From the NCBI GenBank assembly GCA_016935665.1, contig JAFGQN010000183.1:1-59324 (forward strand): a stretch of DNA of 59,324 nt, given 5' to 3'. This DNA is from Deltaproteobacteria bacterium (lineage in GTDB: Bacteria > Myxococcota_A > Polyangia > JAAYKL01). This document shows positions 18,206 through 27,500 of the stretch, in pieces. A model generated the notes under the pieces. That model was given only the letters and a program-made list of their open reading frames with translations, was not told the DNA's origin and made no database searches. The position numbers were made by a program, and so were the translations under genes. Each line of letters starts with the position of its first letter. Within the stretch, counting starts at the first letter, position 1.

Positions 18206-18330
18206 TATCCCAGGCAGACAGCTTGCTTCCCGCCCATGCGGAAATCAAGGGAAGTATGGTTTGCGCACTGCACCCAAACAATGTTGAGTTGATGGAATCA
18301 GAGATATTTGCAAGCCTCATGCCTGGGATA
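18206..18330. repeat. 11-bp inverted repeat between convergent genes
   Basis: TATCCCAGGCA at 18206-18216 is exactly inverted as TGCCTGGGATA at 18320-18330, 103 bases away. It spans the convergent gap between the RCC1-repeat gene and the LamG gene. A shared end-of-transcript structure or a remnant of a small mobile element are both possible; no target duplication or transposase is visible. Confidence 0.4.
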
Positions 18331-18337
18331 TTGGCTT

Positions 18338-20206
18338 TTAGTTGCGGGTGCCGGCCAGGCTTTCGATTTCGTGGATGGTGAGGGCGCGGCTGTACAGGCG
18401 CACGTCGTCGATATCGATATCCGCTTCAAAGCGGTAGGTGGTGGCGGCGGGGTTGGCAATGCCCAAACGCCAGATTTCGGCGCCGAAATCCCGCGCTGTT
18501 TCACTGCCTGTCAAGGACAGTTCATCCCTTCGCCCACCGTTCACATAAAGAATATACTTTCGGACATCCAAATCCATGACGGCCGCCACATGATAGAACT
18601 GTCCAACCGCGTGAGGGCCAGAGTCCAGTTCAACAAAACTGCCGTCGAAATAGTGAGTGGCCACAAAGCTCAAATCGTTGCGATACCACAACCCGGTATG
18701 ACCGCCAGGCTTGATAATGATCGCGTAGCCAAATCCATTGTCGCCTGCCGCTGTCCCCTGGGGCTGGCTATTGGGACGAACCCAGGCGCTGAGGGTGTAG
18801 CTGGACGTCTGCAAATTGTCAAACGCCGGGACACTGGGTAGCGCAACGTAGTCGAGAGCCCCCTGATAACCATCCAGCGAAAGGGCGCCCTCTATCTGAC
18901 CCGCGGCGGGTTGCCAGACCGGATCCCCGCTGAGCGTGCCATCCCGTCCATTGCCCGAAGCATCCGTTGCAAAGGTGCCGGATGTTTCGTCCAGCGGCCA
19001 GTGACCTTCCAGCGCCGGATCCACTGCCACTTCGATGGTCCACGTTTGCTGATCCGTGCCGCTCTGGCTGGCGGCGGTGACGGTAATGGGCGAGGTGGTC
19101 CCCATATCCGCGTAATCGGGAATACCCGTAATGCGTTTTCTTGGAATATCAACATCGAGCCAGGCCGGCAACCCACTCACGCTGATGGTGGATGTGGGTT
19201 TGCCATTGACCTCCACGCGATAAATGTACTGAATGCCGGTGTAGGTGGTGGTTCTGGGCGCACTGATAATCTCCACATCCGTAAACAGATTTGTGGTGTT
19301 GGGCAGGCATCGGGTATCGCCCGCGTCGCCGTAACTCAATACGCGCGCTGGAAAAATTTCAACCGCCTGCTGATGATACCCCAGGCGAAACGCAATCTGA
19401 GCGTTGCCTGCGACAAGGGTGGAAGCCACAACAAACGGCACCTGATGAAATTCCCAGCTGCTGCCAGTGGAAAGATAATATTCGGCCGCATTGGTCCAGG
19501 GGGAATGATTTTCTTCGATTAACAGGCCGGTACGACAGTTGCCGCTGTCGCTCCTGGCACATCGGGTCCAGAATTCGGTCACCATGTAGTCGCCGGCAAC
19601 GATATCTTTAGTCAGGGTGTAGACCAGTTGGGCGCTGGTGGTGTCGGCAAAGTAATCGCGGCTTTCCGCCCGCCATGCCCCTGTAACGTCAGATCCGGAC
19701 AGCCTTTCCAGATGAACTTCCACATCGGGGTAGTAATAATAACCAAATCGTGAGAATTCTGTATCACTCATGATTTCGATCGGTTGCGACATGCCCGAAC
19801 AATCCGGGCCGGAATCGGAATCCATCGGTGAGTCGGTATCCTGAGTGTCGGTATCAGCATCCGTATCCGCCGTTCCATCGGTTTCAAAAACGGTGTCAAA
19901 ACCCGTCCCGGTGTCCATCCCGGTTGACGTATCCATCGCGGAATCCGAATCCGTGTAAGAATCCGTTTCAATGACGCTCTCGCTATCGGTCGGCGCATCT
20001 GCAGTCGACTCTGTATCTGAACCGCTGTTTGAATCCGTGTCTGAATCTGCATCCAGATCCGTAATATCCACATTGTCTGTACTGCTCCCGATGAGATTCG
20101 TTTTTTCAAATCCAATGCGACCACATGCGATTGTAAGTGGAAATAGCAATACAGGCCACAGGAAGGGATGTTTGAAGTTCAAAAAGATTTGTGAGATCTT
20201 GTACAT
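18338..20206 (-). CDS. LamG-domain lipoprotein with Asp-rich linker
   Basis: Lipoprotein of 622 residues (lipobox TIAC, Cys28). Residues 44-135 are an Asp/Ser/Thr spacer. Then comes a carbohydrate-binding-type beta-sandwich (about 145-305; WRAESRDYFADTTSAQLVYT and DYMVTEFWTRC resemble CBM families attached to xylanases), a putative Ig domain (about 310-400; ISVSGLPAWLDVD, RITGIPDYAD) and a C-terminal LamG domain (about 405-615; GHWPLDETSGTFATDASGNGRDG, SYTLSAWVRP, VDDVRLY-like IDDVRLYSRALT). No catalytic residues are evident. It should act as an anchored glycan-binding protein. The start lacks a good ribosome site. It is followed upstream on the same strand by the arylsulfotransferase-like gene, 85 bases away, a possible operon. 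Confidence 0.82.
   Translation of the reverse strand: MYKISQIFLNFKHPFLWPVLLFPLTIACGRIGFEKTNLIGSSTDNVDITDLDADSDTDSNSGSDTESTADAPTDSESVIETDSYTDSDSAMDTSTGMDTGTGFDTVFETDGTADTDADTDTQDTDSPMDSDSGPDCSGMSQPIEIMSDTEFSRFGYYYYPDVEVHLERLSGSDVTGAWRAESRDYFADTTSAQLVYTLTKDIVAGDYMVTEFWTRCARSDSGNCRTGLLIEENHSPWTNAAEYYLSTGSSWEFHQVPFVVASTLVAGNAQIAFRLGYHQQAVEIFPARVLSYGDAGDTRCLPNTTNLFTDVEIISAPRTTTYTGIQYIYRVEVNGKPTSTISVSGLPAWLDVDIPRKRITGIPDYADMGTTSPITVTAASQSGTDQQTWTIEVAVDPALEGHWPLDETSGTFATDASGNGRDGTLSGDPVWQPAAGQIEGALSLDGYQGALDYVALPSVPAFDNLQTSSYTLSAWVRPNSQPQGTAAGDNGFGYAIIIKPGGHTGLWYRNDLSFVATHYFDGSFVELDSGPHAVGQFYHVAAVMDLDVRKYILYVNGGRRDELSLTGSETARDFGAEIWRLGIANPAATTYRFEADIDIDDVRLYSRALTIHEIESLAGTRN
19802..20077 (-). repeat. 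Asp/Ser/Thr linker repeat in LamG lipoprotein gene
   Basis: Low-complexity coding tract (residues 44-135) of D-[STA]-D units, less regular than in the GH10 genes, with GATTCCGATTCC-type hexamers. It has the same design as the linkers at 4308, 38401, 54407, 56399 and 58779. Confidence 0.65.
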
Positions 20207-20291
20207 CTGTATCGATTATACCGCTGTCCCAAAATAATTGCACGGTATCAGCACACGCCAATGTGAATAATGAAAAAAATATTGTGGATTA

Positions 20292-22067
20292 TTACTGCCG
20301 CAGATCCGCAATCCGGCGAGCCCGATGCATGGCGTAGCGTTTATCGTCTTCTTCGTCGTCGCCCTGGAGGAGGAGTTCAAATACAATTTCACCGGCTTCG
20401 GTGACTTCCACGATACGCGAGTAGGTTCCCACTGGACCGCCACTCGCCCAGCCGTTGCTGATGAGCACGTTGCCGGTGGTGGTGGCTTCAAAATCGGCAT
20501 TTCCCATGGCTCTCGAATAGACGGAATCCGCTTCTCCGGAAGGAGGACCGTACGCCCAGATCTGAGATGCCGTCCCGGCAGTTTCATCGATGCTGAAAAG
20601 TACCGCCCGTGAATACACAGCGTCTTTTTCGGGTTCAAAAGCGGGCGCACCATAATTGCCGTTGTCGTAAAGTCCCAGTCCTCTGTCGGTGAAAGTAACT
20701 GCGTGCTGGTGGAAAAACCATTGTATTTCGCCTTTGGGCGCCAGCAGCTTTTCGGCCCAGGGACTTTGCCAGTTGGCGGGGGTACCCAGTATCCACTCCA
20801 GGGTTTCAGCGGTTCGATTCACTTTAATAATGGCATCCTGATGGCGCACCGACACGTAATATGCATCCTCTGCCTCATCGTAAATCAGTGCATTGGCGTG
20901 ATCCCAATCTTTGGGTCTATCGCCGTCCAGACGGTATTTGTTCAGCAGACTCCACGAATCGCGCAGGACGCCGCGCCCAATCCGCGTGGGATCGAGCAGG
21001 TCCAGTAACGGAATATATTTGATAATCTGACCATCCGGGGTGAATTCAACAATAATCGACCCCATCACCCGCTCGGTGGCGATGTCCGCATCCGCGCTTT
21101 CTTCCGAGGTGGGGAAGTTTTCCACTTCGCGCATTTCAGAAGAAAGTACCAGAAAATTGCCGTTGTGCAGCATGTCCATAGCGTGATGAAAGGAATCTAT
21201 CGCCACCGGAATGGCGTTTTTGGGCGCGTCACATTCGACAGGATGGCTCACCGCGACCCACGAGCGCACCGTGTTTCCGAGCATGTCCACTTCCTGCATC
21301 AGGCATTCATCCGGAGCGAATAACACATTTCCGTTCGCTAAAAGATGATGATCATCAAATACGGGCGCCCCATCGTAAAACCAGCGGACGGTTCCGCTGT
21401 TGTCCACCACCACAAGGGGTTTATCGTCGCTGTTGACGTCATTCCAGGGATTAAACATGATCATCCCGGGTTCCATCCGCGCCGCATTGCTGGAAATAAT
21501 CTGTAGCCTCGGAAAACTGTCGGGCAGTGCCGGGGTAGTCCACTCACCGGCATTTTCGGTAATCTGTTGATCATTCACCGATGCGGTCACCGACACCGTG
21601 TAGGTGGTTTGCGGTTTCAAACCCAAAATGGGTTCCGTCAACCCCGGCCCAGCCGTACGCTGCAGTGTCCAGCTTTCCCCATCTGCGCTGGTTACCGAAA
21701 TCGTCAGCTGGGCTGTCTGATTGGTCTCCAGCGACAAAATCCCCGCCAACGGCGCTGATGTGTTGTCGTTTCCTTTAAAATTGGGCATCGTTGCAAATGC
21801 CAGCGGTGGATGAGTGGCCGTATCCACCACTGCATCCGCGACGGTGTCTGTCGAACTGTCGGTGGACGACACGATGACATTGTCGGAGCTTACCTGAATT
21901 CCCGTTGCGGAATCCGTATCCGCAACCGAGTCAGAGGAAACCGACGTGTCCGGGGGCGCATGAGAGTCGAGTTCACTGGAGGCGATATTGTCACTACATC
22001 CGATCAAAAACAGGGGAATTGACACGAGTGCCCAAAATGAGATTATATCGGGTTTTATTTTATCCAT
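20292..22067 (-). CDS. Arylsulfotransferase (ASST)-like lipoprotein
   Basis: Lipoprotein of 591 residues (lipobox LIGC, Cys24), with a Ser/Asp/Thr spacer to about 90, a fibronectin-like beta domain (about 90-190) and a six-bladed propeller of the arylsulfotransferase family. Family blocks are VVVDNSGTVRWFYDG, HHLLANGNVLFAPDE, DSFHHAMDMLHNGNFLVLS, DWDHANALIYDEAEDAYYVS, RHQDAIIKVNR and HQHAVTFTDRGLGLYDNGN. In characterised ASST the active-site histidine that carries the sulfuryl group and supporting His/Arg residues come from such blocks. It may transfer sulfate between phenolic compounds, or be a non-catalytic propeller. It is divergent from the sulfatase-like gene at 22444, an apt functional pairing. 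Confidence 0.78.
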   Translation of the reverse strand: MDKIKPDIISFWALVSIPLFLIGCSDNIASSELDSHAPPDTSVSSDSVADTDSATGIQVSSDNVIVSSTDSSTDTVADAVVDTATHPPLAFATMPNFKGNDNTSAPLAGILSLETNQTAQLTISVTSADGESWTLQRTAGPGLTEPILGLKPQTTYTVSVTASVNDQQITENAGEWTTPALPDSFPRLQIISSNAARMEPGMIMFNPWNDVNSDDKPLVVVDNSGTVRWFYDGAPVFDDHHLLANGNVLFAPDECLMQEVDMLGNTVRSWVAVSHPVECDAPKNAIPVAIDSFHHAMDMLHNGNFLVLSSEMREVENFPTSEESADADIATERVMGSIIVEFTPDGQIIKYIPLLDLLDPTRIGRGVLRDSWSLLNKYRLDGDRPKDWDHANALIYDEAEDAYYVSVRHQDAIIKVNRTAETLEWILGTPANWQSPWAEKLLAPKGEIQWFFHQHAVTFTDRGLGLYDNGNYGAPAFEPEKDAVYSRAVLFSIDETAGTASQIWAYGPPSGEADSVYSRAMGNADFEATTTGNVLISNGWASGGPVGTYSRIVEVTEAGEIVFELLLQGDDEEDDKRYAMHRARRIADLRQ

Positions 22068-22197
22068 TTAAATTAATTCGGCGTTGCGTTTAGCCGGTTC
22101 CTTTATAAATAAATCGTAACGTTCCGGGTGCAGATAGCCAGAATTCGCACTCCGAGCGTAATAGAAACAGGTCACTTTGGGGTTCAAAAAGGGAAAA

Positions 22198-22265
22198 CCC
22201 GGTATTTTGTCGACACTGTTGGGAAGAAAAAAAGACGCAATTACCGGGAATTTTATGCCCGGTAT
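22198..22265. promoter_or_regulatory. Cluster of three CCCGGTA half-sites
   Basis: CCCGGTAT occurs at 22198-22205 and 22258-22265, with the inverted copy TACCGGG at 22242-22248. The last two form a 7-bp perfect hairpin/dyad with a 9-base centre. The cluster lies between the divergent ASST-like and sulfatase-like genes and could be an operator controlling both. Confidence 0.35.
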
Positions 22266-22358
22266 ATCCCTTGAGGATTTGCGAGGTTCCGCTGATTGGG
22301 TCTGCAAAAATCGCAAAACGAAAAAATATTCCCAGGACGGATCTATTAGGAGTATCAA

Positions 22359-22451
22359 ATGTACAAAACTGTGCAGTGCCATATGCACTGTGTTAATGAG
22401 TTAGTGAACAAGCTTAATTCGTCTTTGGAGAACGCGAGGTGTTATGGTTGA
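22359..22451 (+). CDS. Candidate 30-aa leader peptide with Cys/His motif
   Basis: A short frame begins at 22359 after a strong TTAGGAG with normal spacing. It encodes MYKTVQCHMHCVNELVNKL and eleven more residues, then stops at 22449-22451 inside the first codons of the sulfatase-like gene, an 8-base overlap. This is a layout for translational coupling or leader-peptide control. CHMHC plus a third Cys could bind a metal such as zinc or copper. It may equally be a decoy; no homologue is known to me. Confidence 0.45.
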   Translation: MYKTVQCHMHCVNELVNKLNSSLENARCYG

Positions 22452-24426
22452 TAAAAAAGAAAAGCTGAACGTTGTGAAACTGGTAAAGCAGGGCGTTCTG
22501 GCAGGACTGGGATACGGATTTGCCGTGAACATGGTTCACCTGGCCATGGGAATGATTTTGATTGTCAATATGGGCATGCCGCCCCTCACCTGGTTTGCGG
22601 CCAAGTCCATTTTTATGGAAGTGCCTTTGGGAATACTGTTTGGGTTACTGGCGGCGCCAGTATTCATCAGTGGCAAGGGAAAATGGATTCATCCAGCAGT
22701 GCTGACCCTCATCTGGGTTGGCATGGAGTTCTCGGTGCCGGTGGACCCCAGCAAACCTGCCATCTGGCTGGCCCCCCCCCTGGTGGCCGCTGGTTTGTAT
22801 TTTCTTTTCGGATGGATTTGGCAAAAACGACGTGTCGTAGTGCTGTTGACAGCGGGGCTCGCGCCTTTTGTACTGCTCTCCATACCGGTCATTAACTACA
22901 AGGCGGGCGGTGGATACGATGTGAAACCTGTAGAAAAAAAGCAGGACGCTCCCAGGAACGCACCGGACGTGGTATTTGTGGTGATGGACACGGTGCGGGC
23001 GCACAACGTCTCCGCTTACGGATACAAACGCAAAACAACCCCCATATTTGATGCATTTGCCAAAGAGGGCACCCTTTTCGAAAACGCCATGGCCCCCGGC
23101 ACCTGGTCGCTGGCATCCCACGCGTCCATGTTCACCGGCATGCTGCCATCGGCACACGGCGCTCACGCGGAAACCAACTTCCTCAATGTGGACATTCCCA
23201 CCCTGGCAGAGGCGTTTGCACAAGCGGGATACGAAACCCGCTGTTTTACGGCCAACCCCCACATCACGCCCGGCTTTGGTCTGACCCGCGGGTTTGGCTG
23301 GACGGATAACGCCTGGATTACCGGCGCCGGTGGTCGCGGATTTACATTTATTTATCGACTGGTGGATTCACTGGGGCTGTTCAGCGCGCAGGATAAGGGT
23401 GGTGCCACCGTGGCGCATAATGTGGAAAACTGGATGGCTCAGCGTCCCAAGGACGGTCCGCCGGCGTTCATTTTTGTGAACTTTCTGGAGGCGCATTTCC
23501 CCTTTCACCAGCTGCCTGACGAATATCGCGACGCCTACACCAAAGAACCGCTGTCGGAGCTTCGTGCCGCAGGGCAAATTGCGTTTGGCGCGCAAATGGG
23601 CCGCATGCTGACAACGGAAGAACAGGATAACATACGCCAGCCCATTTTGGATTTGTACGACGGTGGCATCAAGTATACCGATCATCTGCTGGGGAGAGTC
23701 ATTGATGTCTGGAAGAAAAAAGGCACGCTCAATGATACCGTGTTTGTAGTGCTGGGCGACCACGGTGAGCATTCCGGTGAACACAAAATGTTTGGCCACC
23801 TCACCTCTGTATATCAGGAAGATTTACACGTGCCGTTCATGTTTCGCTATCCTCAAAAAATCGAGGCGGGACGACGCGTGTCGCAGGAGGTGTCCACCCT
23901 CGGGACGTTTGCCACACTCTTTGAACTGGCTGGGTTAAAAACCCCGAACACGGTTCAGTTTGGTTCTCTGATGCCCGCCATGCAGCCTGGCGCAGTAGGC
24001 AGCGAACCATTTGGCAGACCCGTGATGGCCGAACGCTACGAAAAGAAACTGCTCTCCAGCCGTTTTAAACCCGGCACGTCCAATGGCGAAGGCCCCCTGC
24101 TCAACCCCCGCGGACGGTATCGCGTGTATCGCGTGGGCGACTACAAACTGGCCAAACACTTCGAAAACGGCAAATTCAGCACCCACATGTTTAACCTCGC
24201 CAAAGATCCGGGTGAAATGGTGGATTTGGCAAAGGATCCCAGCTTTAAATCCGAAGTGGAAAAAGTGGAACAGGAACTGGCCCACTGGGAAGCCTACCTC
24301 AAACTCCCCGGCCTGGACGGCAAAAAAGCCCCCGTCAACTCCAGCACCGGCAAAGCCGGCGGCAGTGACGACCAGCTCAGCGACGAAGCCAAAGAACAGC
24401 TACGCGCGCTGGGGTACATGGAATAA
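22444..24426 (+). CDS. Membrane-anchored sulfatase-family protein
   Basis: Protein of 660 residues: four to five N-terminal membrane helices (about 13-45, 52-75, 82-98, 105-125, 130-152), then a catalytic domain of the sulfatase/alkaline phosphatase superfamily (about 173-500) and a C-terminal domain. DVVFVVMDT (174-183) gives metal-binding Asp182; VVLGDHGEHSGEH (435-447) gives the second metal pair Asp439/His440. The nucleophile segment is WSLASHASMFTG at 221-232, where sulfatases have C/S-x-P-S-R-x-x-L-x-T-G: the Cys and Arg are absent, so it fits the S/T-x-x-SH subgroup, which includes phosphoglycerol and phosphoethanolamine transferases. A nine-base C run at 22772-22780 lies within codons for the fourth helix. 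True sulfatase activity is therefore uncertain. Confidence 0.82.
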   Translation: MVDKKEKLNVVKLVKQGVLAGLGYGFAVNMVHLAMGMILIVNMGMPPLTWFAAKSIFMEVPLGILFGLLAAPVFISGKGKWIHPAVLTLIWVGMEFSVPVDPSKPAIWLAPPLVAAGLYFLFGWIWQKRRVVVLLTAGLAPFVLLSIPVINYKAGGGYDVKPVEKKQDAPRNAPDVVFVVMDTVRAHNVSAYGYKRKTTPIFDAFAKEGTLFENAMAPGTWSLASHASMFTGMLPSAHGAHAETNFLNVDIPTLAEAFAQAGYETRCFTANPHITPGFGLTRGFGWTDNAWITGAGGRGFTFIYRLVDSLGLFSAQDKGGATVAHNVENWMAQRPKDGPPAFIFVNFLEAHFPFHQLPDEYRDAYTKEPLSELRAAGQIAFGAQMGRMLTTEEQDNIRQPILDLYDGGIKYTDHLLGRVIDVWKKKGTLNDTVFVVLGDHGEHSGEHKMFGHLTSVYQEDLHVPFMFRYPQKIEAGRRVSQEVSTLGTFATLFELAGLKTPNTVQFGSLMPAMQPGAVGSEPFGRPVMAERYEKKLLSSRFKPGTSNGEGPLLNPRGRYRVYRVGDYKLAKHFENGKFSTHMFNLAKDPGEMVDLAKDPSFKSEVEKVEQELAHWEAYLKLPGLDGKKAPVNSSTGKAGGSDDQLSDEAKEQLRALGYME

Positions 24427-24506
24427 ACCGTCTGAACGGCAACGTGTCGTCGCCATATTTCCAAGGCGTACAGCGCGGGTTTAGATGCAAAAGCACTCGA
24501 TGGCCC

Positions 24507-27500
24507 TCAGTTGGGTTTGGGTTCCTCAAAAGGCAGGCGGATGACAAAGCAGGCGCCTTCTCCTGGATTGGCCATCACAGACATTTCGCCCTTGTGATTG
24601 TCGGTGATGATAAAGTACGAGACGCTCAATCCCAGGCCCGTACCCTTGCCCACCGGTTTCGATGTGTAAAAGGGTTCAAACACACGACGCGAAACATCGG
24701 GAGACATTCCTGGTCCATTGTCGCCAATCTCCACCTGAATCATATGTGCGGCGGCATCAGATGATATTCGCAGATGGAATGCGGGGTGATACGACAAGCC
24801 CAGCGCAGTCTGTTTTTCCGCCATGGCTTCTGCGCCGTTTTTTAGAATGTTAAAAAACACCTGTTGAATTTTTCCCGCATCGCAATACACCGACGGCAGG
24901 TCCGATCCGTAATTCCGTTCAATTTTTATTTTTCGAAAATCGAAGTTGCGGTTCAAATCGAAATCAGCGCTGGCCACCTCAATGCATTTTTCCATTAAAT
25001 CGGTTATTTTTACCGATGTAAAATCCGAGGTGCTTTTACGTGCAAAATTGAGCATATTTCGAACAATCTGGGCTGCCTGTGCGCTGGAGTCGGAAATCAG
25101 CTCCAGCGTTTTGTCAATGGAACGCATCTGCACATACTTCACCACATCCGACATCCGGGTGCCCACCTGCTCTGCCGCTTTGCGGTTGCCTGGCAGGTTT
25201 TCATCCAGAAGCCGCATGCTCAATACCGACGCGGACTGCATAATCCCCGAGAGCGGATTATTAATTTCGTGGGCCATGCCCGCCGCCAGTCCCCCCATGG
25301 ACAGCATTTTCTCCGATTGAATCAGGGTTTCCGACATCTGTACCTGGCTGGTCACATCATCAATGCGAATGACGGCACTGTGCACCCCTCCCGCGTCAAC
25401 CGGAAAAATAGTGATATCCTCAATACACTCCCCCCCGCTGGTGCGATAGCGATGATGTCGTTTTCGGTATTCCCCGGTGCCGTTCATCACGTTGTAAATG
25501 TGTTGCACTTCACTCCTGTAGTACGGCATCACCTCCGTCAGTGGTTTTCCCGCTGCCATCGCTGCGGTGATACTCGTTTCGCGGGCTGCCTGTGCGTTCC
25601 AGTGGGTAATTCGGCCGTCACTGTTGACGCCCACCAAAGAGGACGGCATGGCGTCAATGATACTATCGATGTAGTCTCTGGCAGCCTGCAGTTCTTTTTC
25701 TGCTTTTTCGCGCCGTTCAAGATATTTGGCATTGGCAATGGAAATCGCTGCCAGTGTCCCCAGTGCCATCAGGACGTCCATTCCTGTTTCGGGAAAGGCA
25801 TCCGCCACCAGATTGTTTTCCATGTACACAATCAGCGCCAGTTCACCCTTCAGGTACACAGGCAGACAGATGAGCGAACGTACTTTGGATTGTGCCAGAT
25901 ACGTATCCTGTTGCCACCCGCTGACCAACTGAACGTCATTCTCCACCACCGCCACCCCCCCATTGCGCGCCTTGTTTATCAATGTGCAGGGAAGCCGCGT
26001 GCAATTATCCGGAAAAACAGTGGAATCGTGTTCGACGCTATCATGATCGTCGGAATCCACCAGCAGTTCCAGATTCTCCGTTCCCGGCAGCATCAGTACA
26101 CAGCGGGTGGCGCCGGCGTTGCCCATCAGTGTGTGAACCGTTTGTTGGAGCAGGCGTACAAAATCCCTCTCCACCGACAAAACAGATGAGACCTGCAAAA
26201 TTGTATTTAAATCGAAACGGCTGTTTTCAAATGACGGCACAGATTCGCTGGTGGGTGTCTCCCCGTGAAACGCGATGCTTCCTGTAAATTCAAACGCCGC
26301 TGGAAATCGCCTGCGCAAACGGGTTATCACCGCATGGGCCTGCCACCTGGCAAACGCCTCTTCTGCCTGACGCACCAGCGACTTTGCCACCAATCCATCG
26401 ATGGCCCACCAATACTCACCGTAGCACAGCAGCGCCACAGCTTTGATGTTGATCATCTTTTCATGGGTCGCCATGGAAATGGCCTGTTTGTAGTGGGATA
26501 CGGCTTCTTCCATAGGGCCATTCAACGTCCGTAGCCGTTCGGCCATCATTACGTGATATTTGGCCCCAAAGTTCTGCGGACAAAACGTCTGCCAGATTTC
26601 CATTTTGGAAATGGCATCATCCACAAATGCCAGCCGCGCCTCACGATTATCGTCGGTTTTTTCGCGCAGGGACCGACACACCGACAACGCGCCATAAAAA
26701 TATCCCTCCATTACCTGTGCCTGACCGCGCGGTCCCGTGTTCAGATATTCAATGCGCTGTGTTATTTTTTCAAACGGAAAGTCTTCGTACAGCAGCCACG
26801 ACACCATCAACTCACAGAACGCGTGCCACCCCAGCGCAATGGGCGTGTCTTTGAACGTACGTTGAAATTCTTCTTCGTCAAATGTGAGACCAAACGCGTG
26901 AGGCGGTCTCTCGGTTAATATGCGCACCGCTTCCACCACCGATGGCTGAAAATACAAATCCAGCGTGGATGGCGCATACAGGAAGAAAAACTGAATCTGC
27001 TCGTCGTCAATGAGCTGCGCAAGCTCTTCCAGCGGCACGCCCATCAGCAGTTTGTCCAGCGACATAAACAGCTGGGCAAAACTGGCGTACAGCAAATCAC
27101 CGCCCCGCATGCACAGAGGCAGCACATAGGCGAGTCGTTCCACCAGAGTGGCATACGGTGTGGTGTGGTGGGCCGCAAGGGCAAAGTAGGATGCATAGGA
27201 GCGGCCAATCACCGATAAATCCATGTCGCGATTGGCCAGACCGATGCCCAGGTCGCCGAACGCCTTCGATTTTGCGTAATCACCGGCCAAAGAATAAATC
27301 AGTGCGGAAAATGCGTAGGCAAACGAGGAGAGGGCAATATGTCCATACTGCAGCGAAAGATTTGTCATGCGCATCACGGCCCATCCGTTTATATTGGCCT
27401 GACTGCTCAAATACCCAAGGGCGCTCAAGCCATCCAGAAAGCGCATTTTCCCCATGGCATTGACATCGACCATGGGGGCAGATTGAAAAATATCGTCAAA

